Shown here piece after piece: positions 24,780-33,476 of a stretch of 64,000 nucleotides of DNA. A program made the translations under genes and the position numbers. Under the pieces are notes generated by a model. The model did no database searches. It saw nothing but the letters and a program-made list of their open reading frames with translations, and was not told the origin of the DNA. Positions within the stretch are counted from its first letter, which is position 1. Each line of letters starts with the position of its first letter. The stretch is from Clostridiales bacterium. GTDB lineage: Bacteria > Bacillota > Clostridia > Oscillospirales > Butyricicoccaceae. The stretch lies in assembly GCA_004555915.1 (NCBI GenBank), contig SFJM01000010.1, positions 1 to 64,000 on the forward strand, read 5' to 3'.

Positions 24780-25397
24780 TTACCTGACATCTGCCGATTT
24801 GTCAACCATACGCGGTTCATTTACATCAGCCAATGGCAGCTCATCCATATCCCATCGTTCCTCCTCCGGGATTTCAAACCAAAAGACCTGCTCCGGATAA
24901 CGTTTCATGATGCTGCGTCCACCCACATCACCGGTCAGCTGCAGCAGTTCTTCTCTCCTGCTGCAATGAAACACGGTGGGATTCCCCGGTTTTCCTGATG
25001 ATACAACCGAAGCCATGGGTTTCCCGCTTCGGATTGCCGCATACAGGAAACGGGTAACGGTATCTGCACGCAAATGCGGCTGGTCTGCGGTAAAAAACGC
25101 CATCCATTCTGCACCTGCGGCAGCCTGTGCGCCATATCGGACAGACGCTGCAATGCCTTCTATGGCATCCGGGTTGTGTACCACCTGTGCGCCCATCTTT
25201 CCGGCCTGTTCCTCAATTTCCGCATACTGGCTGACAACAATCACACGGATTTCCTGCCCGGCGATTTGCTGCTGTGAAAGCTGCAGAAGCATGTCCAGTG
25301 CATGCAGATACAACGGCTTTCCATCCACTTCGTAAAGCAGCTTATTGGAGCCAAACCGCCGTCCAAAGCCGGAAGCCAGCAGCACGCAGCAGATCAT
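24780..25397 (-). CDS. MocA-like nucleotidyltransferase (molybdenum cofactor cytidylyltransferase type)
   Basis: A 205-residue GT-A fold nucleotidyltransferase. The opening VLLASGFGRRFGSNKLLYEV is the nucleotide-binding loop; VVHNPDAIEGIAASVRYG and MAFFTADQPHLRADTV (with the metal-binding Asp) and GNPTVFHC follow. It probably adds CMP to molybdopterin for the hydroxylase encoded upstream. ATG 25397 overlaps the xdhA stop in ATGA. A longer in-frame reading begins inside xdhA and is rejected. Confidence 0.88.
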   Translation of the reverse strand: MICCVLLASGFGRRFGSNKLLYEVDGKPLYLHALDMLLQLSQQQIAGQEIRVIVVSQYAEIEEQAGKMGAQVVHNPDAIEGIAASVRYGAQAAAGAEWMAFFTADQPHLRADTVTRFLYAAIRSGKPMASVVSSGKPGNPTVFHCSRREELLQLTGDVGGRSIMKRYPEQVFWFEIPEEERWDMDELPLADVNEPRMVDKSADVR

Positions 25398-27721
25398 GCC
25401 CTGGATTCCTCCTGCTTTTTCTGCTGAATGGCGCGCCATACTTTCTCTGCCGTAATCGGCAGCTCATGATGCATCACGCCGGTTGCATTGAAAATCGCGT
25501 GGGCAATGGCCGGAGAAGGAGTATTGATGACAATTTCACCGATACTCTTTGCGCCGAAAGGACCGGTGGGTTCATAGCTTTCCCGGAAATCCACTTCAAT
25601 TTCCGGAATATCCATGCGGGTCGGGATTTTATACTGCATGAAGTTTCTCATGCGGTTCACACCGATGTCTGTATAGCTCTGTCCTTCATACAGCGCCATG
25701 CCCAGACCCTGCATCAGGCCGCCTTCGGTCTGTACACGGGCCAGATTCGGATTGATAACCGTGCCGCAATCCACACAGGTGGTATACTTGATCGGTACAA
25801 CCTTTCCGGTCTCCGGGTCCAGATCAATTTCTGCCATGCCAACCATATACGGCGGAGGAGAAACCGGGCTGTTGCCGCCGGCTGTGACACTCAGCCAGCT
25901 GTCTGAGCCGCCCTGCAGCTGGTTTGCCAGATCCCCCAGCGTGATGCTGGCACCGGTACGAACACAGGTCAGCACCTTTCCGTCAAATTCCACTTCATCC
26001 TTCTGGCATTCCAGCACCTTTGCCGCCTGCTCCGTGATGTTCATACGCAGCTGTTCTGCCGCCTTTACCACCGCATTGCCGGTCAGATAGGTGGTGGAGG
26101 ACGCATAGGAACCGGAATCATAGGGGGATACATCGGTATCGACGCCGTAGGTAACAATGTCATCTACGTCACATTCCAGTACATCCGCTGCCATCTGTGC
26201 CAGAATGGTATCACTTCCGGTGCCCATATCGGTACTGCCCACCAGCAGGCTGTAAAAGCCGTCATCATTCATCTTGATGGTGACATTTGCTTCATCAATA
26301 TAGTTGATACAGCTGCCCTGCATTGCCATAGCAACACCAACGCTGCGGATATGGCCATTTGGCAGGACCTTCGCCGGGAATTTGTTGTCCCAGTCCATCA
26401 TTTCCTTGCAGCGTGCCATGCACTGGTCCAGCGCACAGGCATTGGCGGTTTCATTGTTGTAGGCGGTCATGATGTCGCCTTCGTGCAGCATATTCATTTC
26501 CCGGATTTTGGTCGGATCAATGCCCAGCCGTGCCGCCATCAGATTGACGGTGTTTTCCAGCGCAAAAATGCCCTGGGGTGCGCCATATCCGCGATAGGCT
26601 CCTGCACTGGGATGGTTACTGTAAACCGTGTCCGCCACAAATCGGAAGGCTTCATATTTGCCGCCGTACAGCGGAATGGATTTATGTCCGGCAAGACCAA
26701 TGGTTGTAGGGCCATGCTCGCCATACGCGCCGGTATTGGACAATACATGCATTTCAATGGCACGAATGGTTCCGTCCTTCATCGCACCCAACTTGACGCG
26801 GACGCTCATTTCATGACGGGCACTGCCTGCAATCATGGTTTCCTCACGGGTATAGTAGATTTTACTCGGCTTGCCGGTGAGCCATGTGACAACGGCAGGA
26901 AACCGCTCCACAACCGCGGTCTGCTTGGCACCAAAACCGCCGCCAATGCGAGGCTTGATAACACGAATCTTGCTTTTCGGAATACCCAGCGCATTTGCCA
27001 TGTTTCTGCGTACATGGAACGGAATCTGTGTGGCGCTCTGAATCACCAGTCTGCCAAAGGTATCCATCCAGCAGTTTGCGGTAAACGGTTCCATCATTGC
27101 CTGCTGATCTTCAATCGTATGATAGGATTCCTCCATGACTTCATCGCATTCGGCAAAAATCGCGTCCACATCGCCCACATGAATATCCTCATGGTATACC
27201 GAATTGCGTTTGTTGTCGCCATGGCTCCAGTCGCTCTCTGTCCAGTCCTCCTCCGGATGGATCAGGATTTCATTGTCCAGTGATTCCCTGTAGTCCAGAA
27301 TGGCAGGCAGAATGTCATAGGTTACCTTGATGAGCTTGAGTGCTTTATTGGCTGCCTTCTCGGTTTCTGCTGCGACAATGGCTACTTCATCACCAACGAA
27401 ACGGACATGCCGGTCCAAAATATAACGGTCATAGGGAGACGCCTCCAGGAAGGTCTGTCCAGCCTGGGTAAAACGGTGCTGCGGTACATCCTTGTAGGTC
27501 AGCACACATTCCACGCCCGGCACCAGCTTTGCCTTTGAGGTATCAATGTCCCGGATCATGGCATGGGCATGAGGAGATCGAAGGATTTTAATAATCAGGC
27601 AGTTTTCCGGTGCCAGATCCTCTGCATATACCGGCTTTCCGGTTACCAGTGCTTCCGCATCTTTTTTTACGATGGGGGTGCCAACATACTTTCCCGGTTC
27701 TCTGGAATCTGGTTTTCTCAT
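25394..27721 (-). CDS. xdhA: Molybdenum hydroxylase, large molybdopterin-binding subunit (xanthine dehydrogenase type)
   Basis: A 775-residue catalytic subunit. Cofactor-binding blocks are IGGGFGAKQTAVVE, SAGAYRGYGAPQ, GSTDMGTGSDT and DSGSYASSTTYLTGNAV; the catalytic Glu729 is in GAKSIGE. It hydroxylates a purine or similar heterocycle. The accessory genes upstream place it in the selenium-dependent group, in which a labile Se atom sits on Mo; no selenocysteine codon is needed. ATG 27721 overlaps the 2Fe-2S subunit stop. Xanthine is the likely substrate because xpt and a xanthine-type permease are nearby, but this is not certain from sequence. Confidence 0.88.
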   Translation of the reverse strand: MRKPDSREPGKYVGTPIVKKDAEALVTGKPVYAEDLAPENCLIIKILRSPHAHAMIRDIDTSKAKLVPGVECVLTYKDVPQHRFTQAGQTFLEASPYDRYILDRHVRFVGDEVAIVAAETEKAANKALKLIKVTYDILPAILDYRESLDNEILIHPEEDWTESDWSHGDNKRNSVYHEDIHVGDVDAIFAECDEVMEESYHTIEDQQAMMEPFTANCWMDTFGRLVIQSATQIPFHVRRNMANALGIPKSKIRVIKPRIGGGFGAKQTAVVERFPAVVTWLTGKPSKIYYTREETMIAGSARHEMSVRVKLGAMKDGTIRAIEMHVLSNTGAYGEHGPTTIGLAGHKSIPLYGGKYEAFRFVADTVYSNHPSAGAYRGYGAPQGIFALENTVNLMAARLGIDPTKIREMNMLHEGDIMTAYNNETANACALDQCMARCKEMMDWDNKFPAKVLPNGHIRSVGVAMAMQGSCINYIDEANVTIKMNDDGFYSLLVGSTDMGTGSDTILAQMAADVLECDVDDIVTYGVDTDVSPYDSGSYASSTTYLTGNAVVKAAEQLRMNITEQAAKVLECQKDEVEFDGKVLTCVRTGASITLGDLANQLQGGSDSWLSVTAGGNSPVSPPPYMVGMAEIDLDPETGKVVPIKYTTCVDCGTVINPNLARVQTEGGLMQGLGMALYEGQSYTDIGVNRMRNFMQYKIPTRMDIPEIEVDFRESYEPTGPFGAKSIGEIVINTPSPAIAHAIFNATGVMHHELPITAEKVWRAIQQKKQEESRA

Positions 27722-28182
27722 TGTGCCGCCTCCTTTTTGCTGTCCAGCCATTTATGAATGGCACGCATATGGCTTGCATATCCGGAGCATCGGCACAAAT
27801 TACCGGCAAGATACTCCAGAATTTCCTCATCCGTCGGATTGTCCAGCTCCCGCTCCATCGCCAGTACATTCATAATGAAACCCGGATTGCAGAATCCGCA
27901 TTGCTCGCCGCCTTCCCGTGCGAGAAACATGCCAAATTCCCTGGCTTCCTCCTGCAGACCCTCCAATGTGGTGACCTCATGACCGTCTGCCCGTGCCGCC
28001 AGCACGTTGCAGCTGAGTACCGGCTTGCCGTCGAGCCATACGGTACATAATCCGCAATTGGAGGTTTCACAGCCCCGCTTGACACTTTTACAATAATGAG
28101 CACGACAAAAATCCAGCAGAAGCATATCCGGCTCAATGGAATCCACAACCTGCTTTCCATTCAGTTTCACTTTGATTTCCAT
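27718..28182 (-). CDS. xdhC: Molybdenum hydroxylase 2Fe-2S subunit
   Basis: A 154-residue electron-transfer subunit. The plant-type cluster is held by cysteines in GCETSNCGLC and a later LSC; the second, helical cluster by QCGFCNPGF and LCRCSGY. It passes electrons from Mo to the FAD subunit. ATG 28182 follows GGAGATGAACAC and lies 4 bases after the FAD subunit stop. The gene symbol follows the E. coli three-subunit naming and should not be confused with the XdhC/CoxI maturation factor at 30484. Confidence 0.9.
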   Translation of the reverse strand: MEIKVKLNGKQVVDSIEPDMLLLDFCRAHYCKSVKRGCETSNCGLCTVWLDGKPVLSCNVLAARADGHEVTTLEGLQEEAREFGMFLAREGGEQCGFCNPGFIMNVLAMERELDNPTDEEILEYLAGNLCRCSGYASHMRAIHKWLDSKKEAAQ

Positions 28183-28186
28183 GTGT

Positions 28187-28951
28187 TCATCTCCTCTCCA
28201 GTTCATCCGCCGCCCGGCGAATCAATACCCCTGCAAGCATCCTTCTGTACTCTGCCGATGCGCGCAGATTGTCTCCATAAGGCAGGGCCTGTGCTTTTTC
28301 GATCAGTTCCTCCACCTGCTCTGCGTTAACTTCCATTGCCCGTGTGGGACGCGCGCCCACTGCTGCGCAATAGCTGCCATCTAGGCGGCTGACCGCAACG
28401 GCCAGAACCGGGAAATCTGTTTCGGTATTACGGAAGGACTGATAGGCAATCTGACGTCCGGTCTTTCGGATGTGCACAGCAGTCAGGATGCTGTTGTCCG
28501 GCTTCATGCGGCAAAATTCCGCAATCGGAATCTGCACGGTCTGTTCCCCGCCCTGATACAGCTCTACCGTGCAGTCCAATGCCAGCAGCAGTGTCAGCGG
28601 ATCGGAAAAGCCTGCCCGGAGCCACACGGAACCGCCGATGGTGGCACAATTGCGGAACTGTACACCGACAATATGCCGCACACTTTCCCGCACCGCGCCG
28701 TGAAAATACCGTTCCAGGCCTTCATGGGTTTCAAACTGGCGCAGCGTCGCCATTGCACCGACAATAAATGCATCGTCAGTTTCTTCAATCTGATCCAGGC
28801 TCAGTCCGCTCAGATCAATGGCAGTGGAAACATTGCCGCTGCTCATCTTCATCCATCCCATTCCGCCTAAGACACGGTTCGGGCGTTTCTGATTGGCGTT
28901 CCATGCTTCTTCCAACGATGCCGCCTTCAAATACTCTCGAATCGTAATCAT
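28187..28951 (-). CDS. xdhB: Molybdenum hydroxylase FAD-binding subunit
   Basis: A 254-residue protein of the CO dehydrogenase/xanthine dehydrogenase FAD family. RVLGGMGWMKMSSG is a variant of the N-terminal FAD loop, and QFRNCATIGGSVWLRAGFSD carries the second conserved block (usually ATIGGN). It takes electrons to NAD or another acceptor. Start: ATG 28951, with GGAG 10 bases before; GTG 28957 is an alternative. It is 43 bases after yqeB, with no terminator between. Confidence 0.88.
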   Translation of the reverse strand: MITIREYLKAASLEEAWNANQKRPNRVLGGMGWMKMSSGNVSTAIDLSGLSLDQIEETDDAFIVGAMATLRQFETHEGLERYFHGAVRESVRHIVGVQFRNCATIGGSVWLRAGFSDPLTLLLALDCTVELYQGGEQTVQIPIAEFCRMKPDNSILTAVHIRKTGRQIAYQSFRNTETDFPVLAVAVSRLDGSYCAAVGARPTRAMEVNAEQVEELIEKAQALPYGDNLRASAEYRRMLAGVLIRRAADELERR

Positions 28952-29000
28952 TGACACGTCACTCCTTTATCTCCAATTCATGTTCCATTTTGCTCTCTCT

Positions 29001-29792
29001 TTATTTTATCATCTTATCCAAATGGAGGATAGCTTCCAGCACGCCGCCACCAATGGCTCTTGCCTTGTCACTTACTGTATGGCAGTGTTCCGGTGCGCAG
29101 CGAGGGTCAACATCCCCCAATTTCATGCCTTCGGTAACCGGCACGCCGCTTTGCAGCAGGCCGCGTACCACGCCCGGAATCTGGCTGCGCATCGGTATGC
29201 CGTCCACCGTTCCGCAAATATCCCCGGGTTCCACCATGTCGCCAATCTGTACCACAGGCGCAAATCTGCCGGCACAGGGTGCACGGAGAATCCGTTCCTT
29301 TGTATATCCGCCGATATTTCCCGGAATGCCACTGTTGGGAATGGCGCTGCCCTGATAGATACAGCGTCCCAGATAATGGCCGCGTTTGGTTTCGATAACA
29401 CAGTGGCAATCCTCTCCGGCAGTAAAGCCGGGCCCCACGGCAATCACAATCGGCGCGTCATGGATGGATGTCCCCAGATTCTGCTTGGCAATAATGGCAT
29501 CCACCACCACATCCGGCTTCCATTCCCGCCGGATTTCCGCTTCCGGGTCAACCACCACGGCAATATTCCCACGGTGCAGCGCTGCCTCCACTTTCGCCAT
29601 GTCACGGCACAGTTCCGCCGTGGTTCCTTCAATTTCCGCGGTTTGTTCATAAATCGCCCGGGAAAACGCTACGGTTCGCCGTACCGCTGTGGGTACAGTC
29701 AAATCTGTCATGACAATGGTAAAACCACACTGATGCAGGCGGCAGGCGATACCACTCGCCAAATCTCCCGCACCTTTTATGAGTACCTTCAT
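29001..29792 (-). CDS. yqeB: Selenium-dependent molybdenum hydroxylase accessory protein, YqeB/EF2563 family
   Basis: A 263-residue protein. The N-terminal LIKGAGDLASGIACRL is a Rossmann-like loop, and GPGFTAGEDCHCVIET plus a C-terminal MVEPGDICGTVDGIPMRSQI region match the family found beside selenium-requiring hydroxylases. Its biochemical step is unknown. ATG 29792 overlaps the yqeC stop in ATGA and follows GGAGGAACG. Confidence 0.85.
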   Translation of the reverse strand: MKVLIKGAGDLASGIACRLHQCGFTIVMTDLTVPTAVRRTVAFSRAIYEQTAEIEGTTAELCRDMAKVEAALHRGNIAVVVDPEAEIRREWKPDVVVDAIIAKQNLGTSIHDAPIVIAVGPGFTAGEDCHCVIETKRGHYLGRCIYQGSAIPNSGIPGNIGGYTKERILRAPCAGRFAPVVQIGDMVEPGDICGTVDGIPMRSQIPGVVRGLLQSGVPVTEGMKLGDVDPRCAPEHCHTVSDKARAIGGGVLEAILHLDKMIK

Positions 29793-30487
29793 TTTTCGTT
29801 CCTCCGATACGCTGTCATCACACAGGGAATTTCTGCCGGAAGCAGGGACATAATCCGTCGCCCTGCCTGTTGCTCCGCTTTGCCGTCTGCCTGATTGAGA
29901 ATGACGGCAAAGCGCCGATGCTCCGCCTGTTTTCGCAGTCCGTTCCGGCTCAGGATAAGCTGTGCTGCCGCCTCCGGTGTCATCCGATCGGCTGGCTTCA
30001 GTCCAAGCAGGGTGCAAACCAGCTCCGGCCTGTGGCATACCTCGGCAATGGGCTTCCCCATGCCAGTCAGTCCCAGCACAGCGATAACCAGTCCGGTTCC
30101 CGTTGTGATTACCGGCTCATGTGCCGCAGGTGCCTTTAACGGCAATCCGCGGCTGCCATCCGCCTCAATCAGCAGAACATCACATTGCTGTTTCAGTCCA
30201 TCCGGATTGGAAACCGGTCCCAGCTTGCCGTTTTCTGCCCGCTCGCCAATACAGGACAGATTTGCTGCCAACGGCTGATGAAACGGTAAAATCCGTGTTG
30301 TTGTGGTCATAATAACACGATTCCCCTGTTCCGCCAGCTCGGTTCCCAGCGCAAGCATGCTGCTGGTCTTTCCGCCGCCTCCCACAAAGGATGTAATCGG
30401 AGCCGGATGAATGATGTCAGATATCCGTTCCATAGGTCTGCCATCCGGCAGCAGAATCCGATTGGGATATACAGCTGTATCTCTCAT
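29789..30487 (-). CDS. yqeC: Putative selenium-dependent hydroxylase accessory protein YqeC
   Basis: A 232-residue protein with a P-loop-like ITSFVGGGGKTSSML near residue 32 and LIEADGSRGLPLKAPAAHEP in the middle, which match the YqeC family. It is probably a nucleotide-binding chaperone or insertase for the hydroxylase. It overlaps the XdhC/CoxI gene upstream and yqeB downstream by 4 bases each, so all three are coupled. Confidence 0.85.
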   Translation of the reverse strand: MRDTAVYPNRILLPDGRPMERISDIIHPAPITSFVGGGGKTSSMLALGTELAEQGNRVIMTTTTRILPFHQPLAANLSCIGERAENGKLGPVSNPDGLKQQCDVLLIEADGSRGLPLKAPAAHEPVITTGTGLVIAVLGLTGMGKPIAEVCHRPELVCTLLGLKPADRMTPEAAAQLILSRNGLRKQAEHRRFAVILNQADGKAEQQAGRRIMSLLPAEIPCVMTAYRRNEK

Positions 30488-31404
30488 TGGCTCAAATCCA
30501 TCAGAAGAACCTTCATCTGCCCGCCACAGACCATGCCTTCCTCTGCCGCCACATCATTGCTCATGTTTACCGTCACACACTGGCGTTTTCCGGTTCCAAT
30601 CAGATGGAACGCATCCCGCAGAACCGCGCTCTCACTGCAGCCGCCGCCAATGGTGCCCTTTGCCTGAAAGTTCTGATCTACTGTCATAAAAGCACCGGAT
30701 TTTACCGGTGTGGAACCGCTTGTTTCATACACCAGTAACAGAGCCCTGGGAATATCCCGTTCCAAAATGTCTGCCAGAACGTCTTCCGCAAAGGTTTCCT
30801 CCGTCAGAATACAGGATTTTGACCTGCGGTTTAATCCCTGTCTGCGGCATTGTACCAGCTCGGCTGCAATGGAAACCGCTATTTCCTGTACCGAAAGGGC
30901 ACCGATATCCAAGCCAATCGGCGTATGAATGGCATCCAGCCTGTCCCGTTCAAAGCCTTCCTGTTCCAGCATGGCTAACAGCGCAATCGTGCGCCGGCGG
31001 GAGCCAAGTAATCCAAGGTACATGGGCATGGTTCCGGAAAGCACGGTACGCAGGCAATCCGCATCATATCGGTGCCCACGGGTAATAACGGCAAGATAAT
31101 CTCCCACCTGTATGTCCAGCTCCCGGATTGCATGGGTGAACGCATCACAGACAATCTGCTCTGCCTCCGGAAACCGCGGATGGTTGGCAAAGGACGGCCG
31201 GTCATCCACGACAGTGACACCAAAGCCAAGCATGGCAGCAATGGAGCACAGTGGCTGTGCGATATGCCCGCCGCCTAACAGGATCAGCCGCTCCTTCGGA
31301 CGGAACATACGTGTATATGCCGTTCCATCAATGTCAACCGTCCACTGTGCGGTTTGATGGTTTCGGGTTTTGTTCAAAATTTCTGCAAACTGTTGTGTTA
31401 TCAC
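30484..31404 (-). CDS. XdhC/CoxI family maturation factor with swapped domain order
   Basis: A 306-residue protein. The Rossmann half comes first (LILLGGGHIAQPLCSIAAML, then VVDDRPSFANHPRFPEA, residues 40-190), and the CoxI half second (ETSGSTPVKSGAFM, GTIGGGCSES, residues 215-300). In classic XdhC the order is the reverse. XdhC proteins bind molybdopterin and help sulfurate it; here selenation is plausible. The start is GTG 31404 after GAGGA at 7 bases. It is 27 bases after the DUF3343 gene. Confidence 0.85.
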   Translation of the reverse strand: MITQQFAEILNKTRNHQTAQWTVDIDGTAYTRMFRPKERLILLGGGHIAQPLCSIAAMLGFGVTVVDDRPSFANHPRFPEAEQIVCDAFTHAIRELDIQVGDYLAVITRGHRYDADCLRTVLSGTMPMYLGLLGSRRRTIALLAMLEQEGFERDRLDAIHTPIGLDIGALSVQEIAVSIAAELVQCRRQGLNRRSKSCILTEETFAEDVLADILERDIPRALLLVYETSGSTPVKSGAFMTVDQNFQAKGTIGGGCSESAVLRDAFHLIGTGKRQCVTVNMSNDVAAEEGMVCGGQMKVLLMDLSQ

Positions 31405-31431
31405 ATTATTGTCCTCACACGGATGCAGGGA

Positions 31432-31668
31432 TTACAGCTTCAGTGCTACTGCCTGCTGAAAGGAAATTCCCAAAGCGTCAATGGCGGCCCGATGGCTTTC
31501 ATATTCTGCCTGTGCAATCCGCCATGCCAGACCGCATCCGGCTGTAATGGCTCTGGGAACCGGAATCAGCCTGCCGGGAATGTGCCGTTCCCCGCATTTC
31601 TTTTCCATTTCCATTGCTTCGGTTGTGGTGTGGAAGGTCAGAACCATATAATCCTTCTTCTCACGCAT
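31432..31668 (-). CDS. DUF3343 protein, putative Se/S carrier
   Basis: A 78-residue protein. It opens MREKKDYMVLTFHTTTEAME and has PRAITAGCGLAWRI in the second half, with one conserved Cys in AGCGLA. The DUF3343 family is found next to cysteine desulfurases and selD and is thought to carry sulfur or selenium. ATG 31668 overlaps the desulfurase end by 8 bases. Confidence 0.8.
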   Translation of the reverse strand: MREKKDYMVLTFHTTTEAMEMEKKCGERHIPGRLIPVPRAITAGCGLAWRIAQAEYESHRAAIDALGISFQQAVALKL

Positions 31669-32818
31669 GGATGGTTTCCTCGTAATCCGCGGCAATTTCC
31701 CGGACGGCCTGTACAGCACGGTCAATTTCTTCCTCAGTATTCCAATAGGAAAAGCTGAACCGTACCGCGCCCTGCTGCTCCGTTCCAAAATGCCGGTGCA
31801 TCAATGGTGCACAGTGTGCGCCTGCGCGGACACAGATTTCATAATCCTCCCACAGAATATCACTCACCTCTGCGGCATCTGCATTGCCAATGTTCAGCGT
31901 GACAATCGGTGCCCGTACGGCAGCATCCATGTCGCCATACACGGTAATGGTATCTATATCCCGGATGCCCTGCACAAAGCGGTGCATCAGCTTGGTTTCC
32001 CTTTGATGCATGGTTTCCACACCGGTTTCAAGGAGAAAATCCAGTGCGGCCTCCAAACCGGCAATGCCGTGGCCATTTGCAGTGCCTGCTTCCAGCACTG
32101 TGGGCATATCGGATGGATGCTCCCGGTCAAAGCTGTGCACACCGCTTCCGCCTACCAAAAACGGTGGGATATGCAAACCTTTGCGCACACAAATGCCGCC
32201 GGTTCCCTGCGGGCCCAACAAGCCCTTGTGTCCGGTAAAGCATAACACATCAATTCCCATTGTTTGCACATCAATGGGAATGCTTCCGGCTGTCTGTGCC
32301 GCATCGACAATCAGCAATGCACCTGTGTCATGTGCGATAGCTGCAATTTTTGCCAGATCGGTTACATTTCCCGTTACATTGGATGCATGGTGCATCACGA
32401 CAGCACGGGTATTTTTCCGTATACATGCTTTCAACTGACTGGGATGGATCTTCCCTTCCTCATCCGCAGGCACAATCGATAGCTGTGTCCCCTCCTGCTC
32501 CTTTCGAAACAGCGGGCGCAGCACCGAATTGTGCTCACAAACCGTGGTAATCACATGGTCATCCGGGCCGATCAATCCGTTGATTGCAGTATTCAGTGCC
32601 TGGGTTGCATTGGAAGCAAACGCGACACAGGCAGGCTGTTCTGCGTGAAACAGCTGTGCCAGCTTTTCCCTTGTGCTGTACAGAAGCCGGGAAGCGTTCA
32701 GCGTTGGCGCATGTGCGCCCCTGCCCGCGTTTCCAATATGCCCAAAAGACTGGCAGACCGCTTCCGCGACCTGCGGCGGCTTTAAAAATGAGGTAGCCGC
32801 ACTATCCAGATAAATCAT
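31661..32818 (-). CDS. Cysteine desulfurase / selenocysteine lyase-like, class V aminotransferase
   Basis: A 385-residue PLP enzyme. Lys198 in CFTGHKGLLGPQG binds PLP, and Cys336 in RAGAHCAP is the catalytic Cys. N-terminal IYLDSAATSFLKP is typical. It releases S from Cys or Se from selenocysteine as a persulfide or perselenide. In this cluster it should feed selD, yedF or XdhC. It overlaps the yedF stop by 4 bases. Confidence 0.88.
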   Translation of the reverse strand: MIYLDSAATSFLKPPQVAEAVCQSFGHIGNAGRGAHAPTLNASRLLYSTREKLAQLFHAEQPACVAFASNATQALNTAINGLIGPDDHVITTVCEHNSVLRPLFRKEQEGTQLSIVPADEEGKIHPSQLKACIRKNTRAVVMHHASNVTGNVTDLAKIAAIAHDTGALLIVDAAQTAGSIPIDVQTMGIDVLCFTGHKGLLGPQGTGGICVRKGLHIPPFLVGGSGVHSFDREHPSDMPTVLEAGTANGHGIAGLEAALDFLLETGVETMHQRETKLMHRFVQGIRDIDTITVYGDMDAAVRAPIVTLNIGNADAAEVSDILWEDYEICVRAGAHCAPLMHRHFGTEQQGAVRFSFSYWNTEEEIDRAVQAVREIAADYEETIHA

Positions 32819-33438
32819 GGCTTGACAATCAGGGATGCCTGTGTCATCTTTTCCGCAATGACATACATATTGGTCACGGTACCCACCTTCAGCTTGTCCG
32901 ACAGACCATAATGATTCAAGCAGGTTCCGCAGGTCAGAATTTCAACGCCCTGTGCCTCCAGTGATTTCAGGTCTTCCAGTGTCGGCGCATCCTCACAGGT
33001 CAGCTTTGCACCGCCGTTGTAAAACAGGATGGTGGCAGGGAGCTCGTCCTGCTGGGAAATGGCATAAATGAAGCCCTTCATCAGCACCGTCCCCAGTGCG
33101 TCGTCCCCTTCACCCATACAGGAGGAGGAAATGACAACCACAGTATTACCTGCGCGGCGGTCCGGAATGCAGACAGCTTCGGTTTCTTCCTTCTCTGTCT
33201 CTGGTTCGGTTTGCGTACCGATTGTCATGACCACGCGGTACTTGTTCTGCTCCAGCTTTTCCGACTGCACCGGATAACCCTTTTGATTTGCCATCTTAGT
33301 GAGATTCTGTACGGCAATTTCATTATCCACCAGCGTTTCCACGCTGCCGCCTTCTGCCCCGATTTCTTTAATGGCGTTTTTGGTTTTTACTACCGGAATT
33401 GGGCAAGCATCGCCCATTGCATTTACGATTTTATCCAT
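32815..33438 (-). CDS. yedF: Selenium metabolism protein YedF (TusA-like plus DsrE-like)
   Basis: A 207-residue protein. Residues 1-75 are TusA-like with the Cys12-Pro-x-Pro motif (GDACPIPVV); residues 95-205 are DsrE-like (VVVISSSCMGEGDDALG, ILTCGTCLNHYGL). Such proteins carry sulfur or selenium as a Cys adduct. ATG 33438 follows AAGGAAG; the in-frame TTG two codons earlier is less likely. It lies between selD and the desulfurase. Confidence 0.9.
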   Translation of the reverse strand: MDKIVNAMGDACPIPVVKTKNAIKEIGAEGGSVETLVDNEIAVQNLTKMANQKGYPVQSEKLEQNKYRVVMTIGTQTEPETEKEETEAVCIPDRRAGNTVVVISSSCMGEGDDALGTVLMKGFIYAISQQDELPATILFYNGGAKLTCEDAPTLEDLKSLEAQGVEILTCGTCLNHYGLSDKLKVGTVTNMYVIAEKMTQASLIVKP

Positions 33439-33476
33439 TGTCAAATCTTCCTTCCATGATATTGATTTTTTCTTTC

